Of a DNA stretch of 60,431 bases, positions 42,515 through 49,722 are shown in pieces. The notes beneath the pieces are model-generated. The model was not told the origin of the DNA. It did no database searches and worked only from the letters and a program-made list of their open reading frames with translations. The stretch comes from a bacterium. Its GTDB lineage: Bacteria; Cyanobacteriota; Vampirovibrionia; Gastranaerophilales; Gastranaerophilaceae. Every line of letters starts with the position of its first letter. Position 1 is the stretch's first letter. The stretch lies in assembly GCA_017433195.1 (NCBI GenBank), contig JAFRHR010000040.1, positions 1-60,431 on the forward strand. The letters run 5' to 3'. The position numbers and the translations under genes are program-made.

Positions 42515-43486
42515 CTATCTCAATTCTTCATCCAAAATATAACGAGGTCTTGCTTTAACCTCACTGTAAACCTGACCTATATATTCTCCGATTATCCCGA
42601 GGCAGAATATCTGTAGCCCGCCAAAAAGTGCAAGCAGAATAACGACTGTTGCCCAACCCGGAGGAGTAATGTGAAGAATATATTTTTCGTAAACTGTTTC
42701 CAAACCTAAACAAACACTGCCGATAACGGTTAAAAAACCCAAAATTGCGATAATTCTCAAAGGAATTATGCTGAAAGAAGTTATTCCGTTAAGTGCAAGT
42801 GCAAATAACTGATAAACACTGAATTTTGATGTTCCGAATTTTCTTGATTTTACGTTGAATTTTACATATTCCGTTTTTAAACCGACTTCGTGGAAGAACC
42901 CTCTTAAAAAGAGGTGTGTTTCAGTGTATCTTTCAAGAATTTCGAGTGCTTTTTTACTTACAAGTCTGTAATCTGAATGGTTTGGCGGTATTTTTACACC
43001 TAACAAATTCATAACTTTATAGAACATCATGGCGGTTGTTTTTTTGAAGAATGAATCTGTTGCTCTGTCTGTTCTTATACCGCATACAATTTCAGCACCG
43101 GCTTTGTATTTTTCAAGAAATGTGAAAATTGCATTTTCGTCCTGCTGCAAATCGGCATCAATAGAAACTGCGCAATCACAACCTACTTTTCTTGACTCTT
43201 CAAGACCTGCCATAATTGCTTTTTGATTTCCGTAATTTCTTATAAATTTAACTCCCTTTATATGGAGCGGATTTTTCCTGTGATATTTTGAGATAACTTC
43301 CCATGTTCCGTCTTTTGAACCGTCATCAACGGCACAAATATAACTGTCACGGGCAATTTTCCCCTTAATTATCATTTCTTTTATAAGTTTTAATAAAGTA
43401 TCAAAAGTTGATGGCAAACCCTGTTCTTCGTTATAACAAGGAATAACTATCGACAAACGAGGTTTTTCGGGCCTTTTTTCCAGCAT
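42515..43486 (-). CDS. Polyprenyl-phosphate glycosyltransferase (GtrB/ArnC-like)
   Basis: This 323-residue protein has a GT2 domain with RLSIVIPCYNEEQGL, AVDDGSKDGT and SIDADLQQDE. Two C-terminal membrane helices follow (FSIIPLRIIAILGFLTVIG; TVVILLALFGGLQIFCLGI), ending with EYIGQVYSEVKARPRY. That ending is diagnostic of enzymes that put a sugar on undecaprenyl phosphate. The product would feed membrane glycosyltransferases of the GT-C type, such as the one at 33382. GGGAG precedes the ATG. The neighbour on the other side is a divergent sugar deacetylase. Confidence 0.88.
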   Translation of the reverse strand: MLEKRPEKPRLSIVIPCYNEEQGLPSTFDTLLKLIKEMIIKGKIARDSYICAVDDGSKDGTWEVISKYHRKNPLHIKGVKFIRNYGNQKAIMAGLEESRKVGCDCAVSIDADLQQDENAIFTFLEKYKAGAEIVCGIRTDRATDSFFKKTTAMMFYKVMNLLGVKIPPNHSDYRLVSKKALEILERYTETHLFLRGFFHEVGLKTEYVKFNVKSRKFGTSKFSVYQLFALALNGITSFSIIPLRIIAILGFLTVIGSVCLGLETVYEKYILHITPPGWATVVILLALFGGLQIFCLGIIGEYIGQVYSEVKARPRYILDEELR

Positions 43487-43585
43487 TTTTTAAACTCCCA
43501 TCTCTTTTGAAATTTAATAATAACTTATTAATTTCTTTACTTTATATTATAATAATTCTCATAAGTTTACAAGGAGTTATATTTG

Positions 43586-44428
43586 ATGACAAAAAAATTC
43601 ATACTCAATGCAGATGATTTTGGAATGTCAGAGGACTTTAACAGAGCGGTTTTAGAGGGCTATAATTTCGGGATACTGAAAAGCACAAGTATCTGTACAA
43701 ATGGTGATGCTTTTGAACATGCAGTAAGTGAAACTATTCCGAAATGTCCGGATTTAAGTTTGGGGGTACACCTTAATATAATTGAGGGAAAAGCACTTTC
43801 TCCGGATGCGGATTTGCTGACCGATAATATGGGAAATTTTAATAACGGATACTTAAGCCTGATTTTAAAATCTCTTAATAAAAAGTTTATGGAACAAACT
43901 GAAAAAGAATTCAGACTTCAAATTGAAAAGGCTCTGAAATTCGGGTTAAAAATCGATCATATCGATTCACACGTTCATACACACGCAATTCCGAACCTTT
44001 TTGAACTAACGTGTAAACTTGCAAAAGAATACAATATCCCCCAAATCAGAACACAGTTTGAACATTTTTATATTACACCGCAGTTAAGCTTGCATAATAA
44101 AAATTATTTAGTAAATCTTATAAAAATTATGCTTTTAAATTCGTTTACTTTAATGAACAGGTTTAAGGTTAAAAAATACGGTTTGACCACAAACGAATAC
44201 TTAATCGGAGTCGGATATACCGCAATGATGAACAATAAAACGGTTTATTACGGACTAAAATCAATAAAAAAAGATACGGTTGCTGAGGCTTTAATTCATC
44301 CCTGTAAGTATGAAAATCCCGATAAAAAAGATTCTCATACGACAGAGTTTGAATTGACCGTAAACGGGGAACTTAAAGAAAAAATAAAAGAGTTGGGCTA
44401 TGAAATCACTAACTATATTAAAAATTAG
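43586..44428 (+). CDS. ChbG/HpnK-type carbohydrate deacetylase
   Basis: This protein of about 280 residues has ILNADDFGMSEDFN (Asp-Asp metal motif), LGVHLNIIEG, and DHIDSHVHTH with the conserved His. This is the YdjC/ChbG fold. The family removes N-acetyl groups from chito-oligosaccharides, or acts in hopanoid synthesis (HpnK). Glycan modification fits the divergent polyprenyl glycosyltransferase. AAGGAG precedes the ATG at 43586; a TTG one codon earlier is rejected. It overlaps the next gene by 29 bases. Confidence 0.85.
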   Translation: MTKKFILNADDFGMSEDFNRAVLEGYNFGILKSTSICTNGDAFEHAVSETIPKCPDLSLGVHLNIIEGKALSPDADLLTDNMGNFNNGYLSLILKSLNKKFMEQTEKEFRLQIEKALKFGLKIDHIDSHVHTHAIPNLFELTCKLAKEYNIPQIRTQFEHFYITPQLSLHNKNYLVNLIKIMLLNSFTLMNRFKVKKYGLTTNEYLIGVGYTAMMNNKTVYYGLKSIKKDTVAEALIHPCKYENPDKKDSHTTEFELTVNGELKEKIKELGYEITNYIKN

Positions 44429-46157
44429 TATTGCTGCACTTTTTGCTGTGCTTTTTTTAATGCTTTACTTACAGGAAAGCAACAGTAAAGCTTATTACAG
44501 AGTGCTGAAAGTACTTGCACCTGATAAAATTGCTGTTGATATAAACCACAACGGAACAATTGAAAAAGACGAAGTTATAAAAATTCCCGAGGAATTGCCG
44601 AAAGATTATTCACAAATTCCGGAATTTCCGGAACTTGAAAGTATGAAAGAAGAGTTTATGTATCTTGCAGGCATTTATGCCAATAATGAACTCTACGGAA
44701 AAAAAGTTAAGATAAAACCGACCGAAACCGAATACGTTATTTTTGTAAACAACAAAAACTACAACCAAAATTTAAAAAATTCGGGTTTTGTTTTTGAAAA
44801 CAATTTTTCTCTGTCGCCTGAAAAAACAAAAAAAATTATAGACATGATAAAAGATAACGAATTCCGTATTATAAATATGCGAACCAATAAATACCATACA
44901 TTAGACTGCAAATACGGAAAATCAACAGGCGATTACAAAGTAGTCCCGTTAAAAGACGTCCCGAAAGAATCGGTTTCCTGTAATTATTGCCATCCGCAAT
45001 TTAAAAAAGACTATTTATACAGAGATAATTATGTACCGGTTCCCGCTTTAAATTTGAATAACGGATTTTATAAGTTATTTTTAACCGATTTTACAAACCA
45101 TTTAAAACCCGATACAACGTGTTCGAGAGATTTTTGCAAAGAACTTGTAACCCGCATAAATTCAGCAAAAACAAGTATTGATATGGCAATTTATGGTGCA
45201 GATTCAATTCCCGCAATTGATGAGGCTATTAAAAGCGCCGTTGTAAGAGGGGTTCAGGTAAGAATGGTTTATGACGTAAATTCAGAAACCAAAAACCTCT
45301 ATAATAACACACTGCATTTGGCAGAACTCATTAAAAATGCAGTTTCCGATAAAACAGAAGCCATAAAATCAGATTATACAATGCACAATAAGTTTATAAT
45401 TTTTGACGATAAAACAGTTATGACAGGTTCTGCAAATATAAGCAAAGGCGACCTTTCAGACTATAATCATAACAACATAATTTTTATCGACTCACCCGAA
45501 ATTGCAGGAATTTATAAAAAAGAATTTGACCAGATGTATAGCGGGTTGTTCCATAATCAAAAAACAAAACTCACTGATTACAGAACTTTTGAAAAGGACA
45601 ATTCTGCAATATCGGTTTATTTCTCCCCAAAAGATAAACAGCTTTCAAAAATCATTGTCCCGCTTATAGATAACGCACAAAAAACTATTTTAATTCCGAC
45701 ATTTTTGATAACTGATAAAAATATTACTCAGGCACTTATTAACGCAAGACAAAGAGGTGTAAATATTAGGGTTATCGTAGATGCGGCAAATGCAAATTCC
45801 GTTTATTCAAAACATAATACTCTGAGAAACAACGGAATACTTGTTAAGACGGAGATTTATGCCGGAAAACTTCACTCAAAAACAATGATTATCGATAATA
45901 AATACACGATTTTGGGCTCAATGAATTTCTCGGCAAGCGGTGAAAACAAAAACGATGAAAATACGATTATTATAAAAGATGAAAAAATTGCGCAACTTTA
46001 CAGCGCATATTTTAACTATTTGTGGGATAAAATTCCTGATAAATGGCTGTTTATAGATGCAAAAGCAGAGGGCAGAGATTCCATAGGCTCCTGCACAGAC
46101 GGAGTTGATAATAACTTCAATAAACTGATTGATAACAGAGATTCAAATTGTCAGTAG
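44400..46157 (+). CDS. Composite exported phospholipase-D-superfamily protein
   Basis: This 585-residue protein has an N-terminal signal/anchor helix (6-24). A perfect EF-hand loop DINHNGTIEKDE lies at 47-58. A His/Cys cluster (KYHTLDC at 164-170; SCNYCHP at 193-199) has the spacing of Ada-like metal-binding domains that often accompany nucleases. Two HKD motifs follow (H329/K331/D336 and H492/K494/D499). The C-terminus CTDGVDNNFNKLIDNRDSNC is like the MopE/Myxococcus metal-binding motif. Two HKD motifs in one chain give a complete active site, so a nuclease or phosphodiesterase is likely. It is translationally coupled to the deacetylase. Confidence 0.85.
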   Translation: MKSLTILKISIAALFAVLFLMLYLQESNSKAYYRVLKVLAPDKIAVDINHNGTIEKDEVIKIPEELPKDYSQIPEFPELESMKEEFMYLAGIYANNELYGKKVKIKPTETEYVIFVNNKNYNQNLKNSGFVFENNFSLSPEKTKKIIDMIKDNEFRIINMRTNKYHTLDCKYGKSTGDYKVVPLKDVPKESVSCNYCHPQFKKDYLYRDNYVPVPALNLNNGFYKLFLTDFTNHLKPDTTCSRDFCKELVTRINSAKTSIDMAIYGADSIPAIDEAIKSAVVRGVQVRMVYDVNSETKNLYNNTLHLAELIKNAVSDKTEAIKSDYTMHNKFIIFDDKTVMTGSANISKGDLSDYNHNNIIFIDSPEIAGIYKKEFDQMYSGLFHNQKTKLTDYRTFEKDNSAISVYFSPKDKQLSKIIVPLIDNAQKTILIPTFLITDKNITQALINARQRGVNIRVIVDAANANSVYSKHNTLRNNGILVKTEIYAGKLHSKTMIIDNKYTILGSMNFSASGENKNDENTIIIKDEKIAQLYSAYFNYLWDKIPDKWLFIDAKAEGRDSIGSCTDGVDNNFNKLIDNRDSNCQ

Positions 46158-46194
46158 CGGCAGAGTGCAAAATCCGCTGTCTTGTACTATTACT

Positions 46195-47025
46195 TCACCC
46201 AAGCATCGACACACTTATTTGTCCGAATTTTGCGGATAAATCGTCAATATGGTGAACGATATAAAGATATGATTCCAAATCTTTTTCATCGAGGTCGATA
46301 ATTGCGCCCCAATCTTTTCTTCCGTGGTGAGCCGCAATCATTTTTGCAATCTTCACATAGTTGTTATTCATACAGAGCGAATAACCGTACTGTGAGTGCG
46401 AAAGCCAATTTTTTCTGAAATCTTCGTTATACTCGATTAAACCTGTTTCCAAATCGATTTTGTACTCGTAAATTTTTCCGATATCGTGCAAAAGACAAGC
46501 CGCATAGAGTTCGTCTTTGGCTATCTTCTGAAAAACCGCTTCAGAAACTGTTTCCGCCAAATTCATACACTCAAGAACGTGTACCATAAGTCCGCCGATG
46601 TAGTTATGGTGCATCATTTTTGCGGCAGGCGCAACCTTTATAACTTCTGCATTTTCTAAGTAGATATTTTTAACAAAATTCTTTAAACCCTCGTCTTTGA
46701 TTTTGTCTGTCCATTCCATAAGGAGTTTAAATTTTTCTTCTCTTTCTTTTTCGTCGAGCCCCATTTTTGCTTCTTTTATAAGTTCTAAAGCAGAAACAAG
46801 ACAGTTATTATATTTTTCATTAAACGAGCCTGAAACTATACGGAGCTGATTTCCGCATCGAAAAAGTTTTGAATCCATTCTGTTCAAAGTTTCTTCCCAC
46901 AAAATACAGTTCAAAAGTTCCTCGTCATCGAGCCCTTTTAACTGCAATTTGCCCATTTTTGTGCCGGCTTTTGTGTCGCCTACCGAATAGGTTACAACTT
47001 CATAAATTTCTTCTGTGCTAAACAT
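46195..47025 (-). CDS. HD-domain 3'-5' exonuclease, YhaM-like
   Basis: This 276-residue protein has an N-terminal OB-like part (VGDTKAGTKMGKLQLKGLDD). The HD domain has GGLMVHVLECM, LLHDIGKIYEY and AAHHGRKDWG, all metal ligands present. YhaM-type enzymes trim RNA or single-stranded DNA from the 3' end in a metal-dependent way. No signal peptide, so cytosolic. TTGGAG precedes the ATG. It starts 12 bases after ilvC on the same strand and could share its message. Confidence 0.85.
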   Translation of the reverse strand: MFSTEEIYEVVTYSVGDTKAGTKMGKLQLKGLDDEELLNCILWEETLNRMDSKLFRCGNQLRIVSGSFNEKYNNCLVSALELIKEAKMGLDEKEREEKFKLLMEWTDKIKDEGLKNFVKNIYLENAEVIKVAPAAKMMHHNYIGGLMVHVLECMNLAETVSEAVFQKIAKDELYAACLLHDIGKIYEYKIDLETGLIEYNEDFRKNWLSHSQYGYSLCMNNNYVKIAKMIAAHHGRKDWGAIIDLDEKDLESYLYIVHHIDDLSAKFGQISVSMLG

Positions 47026-47037
47026 ATAAACTCCAAA

Positions 47038-48060
47038 CTAATTTTTATCTCTGTCTACTAATTTTTCTTTGTTCCAGATAAATGAACTTCTGATTTCTTT
47101 TCCGACTTTTTCGATTAAATGTTCTTCTGTTTTCTGGCGCAATTCTTTGAATTTTTTACCGCCGGATGCCATTTCTTTCATAAATTCGTCGGCATAACTT
47201 CCATTTTGGATATCACCCAAAACTTTTTTCATTCTTTCTTTTACGCTCTTGTCGATCAAGAAATCACCGCGCGTCAAATCGCCGTATTCCGCATTGTTTG
47301 AAATAGAATAGTGCATATCTGATAATCCGCCCTGATTAATCAAATCAACGATTAATTTCAGTTCGTGGCAAACCTCAAAATATGCCATATATGGAGAATA
47401 CCCTGCCTCAACAAGTGTTTCAAATGCGTTTTTAATCAAAGAAGAACACCCTCCGCAAAGAACTGTCTGCTCTCCGAATAAATCTGTTTCTGTCTCTTCT
47501 CTGAAACTCGTTTCGATAATTCCCGTTCTGCCTGAGCCTATTGCAGCAGCGTAAGATAAAGCAACTTCTTTTGAATCACCGTTTACATCACGTTCAATTG
47601 CAATCAAAGACGGAACACCTCTGCCTGCTACAAATTCACTTCTTACTGCATGTCCCGGAGCCTTTGGAGCAACCATAATTATGCTGACACCTTCCGGTGC
47701 TTTTATGTAGCCATAGTGGATATTAAACCCGTGAGAAAACATTAAATACTGACCTTTTCTCATATAAGGTTCTATTTCGTTTTTATAAACTTCTGCCTGA
47801 ACTTCGTCAGGTATCAAAATCTGAACAATGTCTGCATATTTGACGGCATCAGGAATAGACATAACTTTCATTCCGTAGCTTTTTGCCTTTTCTGCAGATT
47901 TTCCGTCAAGGCGCAAACCCAAAACCACATCACAGCCTGAATCTTTAAGATTTAAGGATTGCCCGTAACCCTGAGAGCCAAAGCCTATGACTGCAATTTT
48001 TTTGGTTTTTATCAAATCTTTGTTAATATCTTTGTCCAAATATATTTTTAAATTACTCAA
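47038..48060 (-). CDS. ilvC: Ketol-acid reductoisomerase
   Basis: This protein of about 340 residues has the Rossmann motif GFGSQGYGQSLNLKDSG and the acidic cluster FREETETDLFGEQ that holds two Mg2+ ions, with the rest of the class I enzyme. It converts acetolactate to dihydroxy-isovalerate in valine and leucine synthesis. I set the start at TTG 48060 because GTGAGG lies 6 bases ahead and the protein then begins SNLKIYLDKD, as family members do. An upstream frame to 48093 would lie in repeat DNA. ilvB and ilvN are not in the window. Confidence 0.93.
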   Translation of the reverse strand: MSNLKIYLDKDINKDLIKTKKIAVIGFGSQGYGQSLNLKDSGCDVVLGLRLDGKSAEKAKSYGMKVMSIPDAVKYADIVQILIPDEVQAEVYKNEIEPYMRKGQYLMFSHGFNIHYGYIKAPEGVSIIMVAPKAPGHAVRSEFVAGRGVPSLIAIERDVNGDSKEVALSYAAAIGSGRTGIIETSFREETETDLFGEQTVLCGGCSSLIKNAFETLVEAGYSPYMAYFEVCHELKLIVDLINQGGLSDMHYSISNNAEYGDLTRGDFLIDKSVKERMKKVLGDIQNGSYADEFMKEMASGGKKFKELRQKTEEHLIEKVGKEIRSSFIWNKEKLVDRDKN

Positions 48061-48070
48061 AATTAACCTC

Positions 48071-48240
48071 ACTTGTATTAAAAATTTTGTCACTCTGAAC
48101 TTGTTTTAGTGTGTAGGGTAGACTTCAGTCTACCTAAATTTTTGATTGACTAAAGCCAACCTTACAAACTTGTATTAAAATTCTTGTCACTCTGAACTTG
48201 TTTCAGAGTCTAAAGATCCTGAAATAAATTCAGGATGACA
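48071..48240. repeat. Tandem R4-type palindromes upstream of ilvC
   Basis: ACTTGTATTAAAA and GTCACTCTGAACTTGTTT occur twice, 100 bases apart (48071 and 48171). Between them is the perfect hairpin GGTAGACT-TC-AGTCTACC (48118-48135). CCTGAA/TTCAGG and CTCTGAA/TTCAGAG stems follow. No riboswitch or T-box is recognisable. Confidence 0.65.
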
Positions 48241-48248
48241 CCTTTTAT

Positions 48249-48533
48249 TTATCCGTTTATCTTAGGAACTTTAAAGAAACCGTTTTCTTCTTCGGGAGCG
48301 TTTTGCATTAAGGCTTCTTTAGTTTGTTCGTAGTAAACCTTATCGTCTCTCATAACGTTTACAAAATCGATAGGGTGAGCCATCGGTTCAACGTTTGAAG
48401 TATCGACTTCGTTCATTTGCTCAACGTATTTTAAAACGTCCCCTAATTGTTTTGTGTAGGTTTCTTTCTCTTCTTCGGTTAATTCCAAACGTGCAAGTTT
48501 TGCAACGTGTTCAACATCTTTAACAGTAATCAT
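48249..48533 (-). CDS. gatC: Aspartyl/glutamyl-tRNA amidotransferase subunit C
   Basis: This 94-residue protein has VEHVAKLARLELTEEEKETY and the C-terminal region VEPMAHPIDFVNVMRDD typical of GatC. It forms the GatCAB complex, which turns Glu-tRNA-Gln or Asp-tRNA-Asn into the amidated forms. gatA and gatB are not adjacent. GGAG precedes the ATG. Confidence 0.93.
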   Translation of the reverse strand: MITVKDVEHVAKLARLELTEEEKETYTKQLGDVLKYVEQMNEVDTSNVEPMAHPIDFVNVMRDDKVYYEQTKEALMQNAPEEENGFFKVPKING

Positions 48534-48615
48534 GTTTATACTCCAATTTCAAAACCATTCTAACACAAAAAGGGGTAAATGAAATAATCATAAAATAATA
48601 TTTTAAAAAGTTTAA

Positions 48616-48951
48616 TTAAGGCTTTTCAATATATGATATCAGATTATTATATTCATCAAGTGCAATGTTCATATACAGCGTAATTTTTTGTAATTTTTCA
48701 TATATATCATTAATTTTTGCCATATTTTTCAAATTTGAATAATATATTTTATTGGTTTTAATATCTTCAATACAGTTTAATAAAATTTCAAATCTAAAAT
48801 AAGGAAATGCTAACTTTTTAAATATTTTTTGAAAATTTTTAAATAAATAATCATTAATTTCCTTATCACTCTGACAATTTTCTCTAAATTTTAAAATTTC
48901 GTTTTCATTTATTTTATCAGTTATTCTCTTAAAATCTTCTTCGTTATTCAT
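48616..48951 (-). CDS. Hypothetical 111-residue partner of divergent XRE gene
   Basis: This helical, charged protein (NNEEDFKRITDKINENEI ... YFRFEILLNCIEDIKTNK ... LDEYNNLISYIEKP) has no signal peptide and no recognised domain. It is rich in Lys, Asn, Ile and Glu and AT-rich in codon use compared with its neighbours. It diverges from an XRE regulator, just as the 112-residue frameshifted gene at 19691 diverges from the XRE gene at 19601. Equal size and layout suggest the two loci are examples of one module. Confidence 0.65.
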   Translation of the reverse strand: MNNEEDFKRITDKINENEILKFRENCQSDKEINDYLFKNFQKIFKKLAFPYFRFEILLNCIEDIKTNKIYYSNLKNMAKINDIYEKLQKITLYMNIALDEYNNLISYIEKP

Positions 48952-48967
48952 AAATATACCCTATTAT

Positions 48968-48985
48968 ATTCAATTATATATGAAT
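48968..48985. promoter_or_regulatory. Candidate operator between partner and XRE gene
   Basis: ATTCA-N8-TGAAT is an inverted repeat in the 68-base AT-rich divergent gap. It is short and could be chance, but its position fits a shared regulatory site. Confidence 0.3.
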
Positions 48986-49019
48986 ACACAAATATGTCAA
49001 TATTGTTTAAAATGAAAAA

Positions 49020-49235
49020 ATGTTAAAGAAAGATTTGTGCAAAAAAATAGGAAAAAATATTCAAGTAGAACGGCAAAAACAAGGCTTAACACAAGAAACT
49101 TTTGCAGAACTTATGAATGTTACTTGGAGTTATGTATCTAAAATAGAATCCGGAGTTATAAATCTTTCGTTAGGGAAAATTTTGGAAATAGCGGATTATT
49201 TAAAAATAGATGTATCTGTTTTATTAAAACTATAA
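49020..49235 (+). CDS. XRE-family helix-turn-helix regulator
   Basis: This 71-residue single HTH domain reads IGKNIQVERQKQGLTQETFA ... VTWSYVSKIESGVINLSLGK ... ADYLKIDVSVLLKL. It has no extra domain. No clear Shine-Dalgarno is seen ahead of the ATG. It is divergent from the 111-residue hypothetical gene and probably controls it and itself. Confidence 0.85.
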   Translation: MLKKDLCKKIGKNIQVERQKQGLTQETFAELMNVTWSYVSKIESGVINLSLGKILEIADYLKIDVSVLLKL

Positions 49236-49359
49236 AATATATGGACCAACAAAACTATTGAAGAAATAATAAAAGATTTATAAATTATTCTACCCCAATT
49301 GAAATTTATAGCAATCTTTGTTATTATATTAACATAGTTTGTTATAAATGGAGCATAAT

Positions 49360-49596
49360 ATGAACATATCTTTAACACCGACTTTGGAAAAATTTGTGCA
49401 GGATAAAGTTGCATCGGGACTTTATAATTCAGTCAGCGAAGTAATTCGCGAAGCTTTAAGATTATTGGCATCGAAAGATACCATTTCTCAGGAAAGAATT
49501 GCACAGTTAAACAGAGATATTGAAGAGGGTTGGAACGACACCGAAATTTTGGAAGGTCATTCCGCTATGCAAAAATTAATAAAGAAGTATGAATAA
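49360..49596 (+). CDS. ParD-type antitoxin (ribbon-helix-helix), apparently without toxin
   Basis: This 78-residue protein starts MNISLTPTLEKFVQDKVASG and continues LYNSVSEVIREALRLLASKD, the ParD/CopG-type DNA-binding fold with its usual RE(A/L)LR segment. The C-terminal ~35 residues are the toxin-binding tail. GGAG sits at good distance from the ATG at 49360. The family is normally followed by an overlapping parE toxin gene. Here an ATG overlaps the stop codon but the frame ends after 18 codons inside an R3 repeat. Confidence 0.88.
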   Translation: MNISLTPTLEKFVQDKVASGLYNSVSEVIREALRLLASKDTISQERIAQLNRDIEEGWNDTEILEGHSAMQKLIKKYE

Positions 49597-49645
49597 TTTG
49601 GAACTTGAAATTACAGGCATTATTACCCTTCCCAACCTTCCCTAA
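49589..49645 (+). pseudogene. Remnant of ParE-type toxin start, truncated by repeat R3
   Basis: ATG at 49589 overlaps the ParD stop, as in parDE operons, and reads MNNLELEITG before entering repeat sequence; it stops at 49643-49645. No continuation of a toxin frame is found after the repeat, since murJ ends at 49723. This is read as a toxin gene lost by repeat insertion plus deletion. Confidence 0.45.
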
Positions 49646-49704
49646 TTAGGGAAGGAGTCAGTTGTTATTGAGCTTTTGCGAAATATACAACAGCGGATGG
49701 GTAA
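49623..49704 (+). repeat. Structured repeat family R3, copy c
   Basis: TTACCC (49623-49628) pairs with GGGTAA (49699-49704) around CCTTCCCTAATTAGGGAAGG and GCGAAATATACAACAGCGGA. Copy a has ATACCC/GGGTAT at the ends, so the terminal pair has changed on both sides. Confidence 0.8.
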
Positions 49705-49722
49705 CATTTTTACCCATTTACC

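Noticed and set aside
48061..48248. Riboswitch or T-box leader before ilvC
   Set aside because: The sequence is accounted for by R4 palindromes and a short hairpin; no T-box consensus, specifier loop or antiterminator is visible.
48616..49704. Prophage or plasmid remnant
   Set aside because: Two small regulators, an antitoxin and a repeat are not enough; no phage structural, integrase or replication genes are present and housekeeping genes flank it closely.
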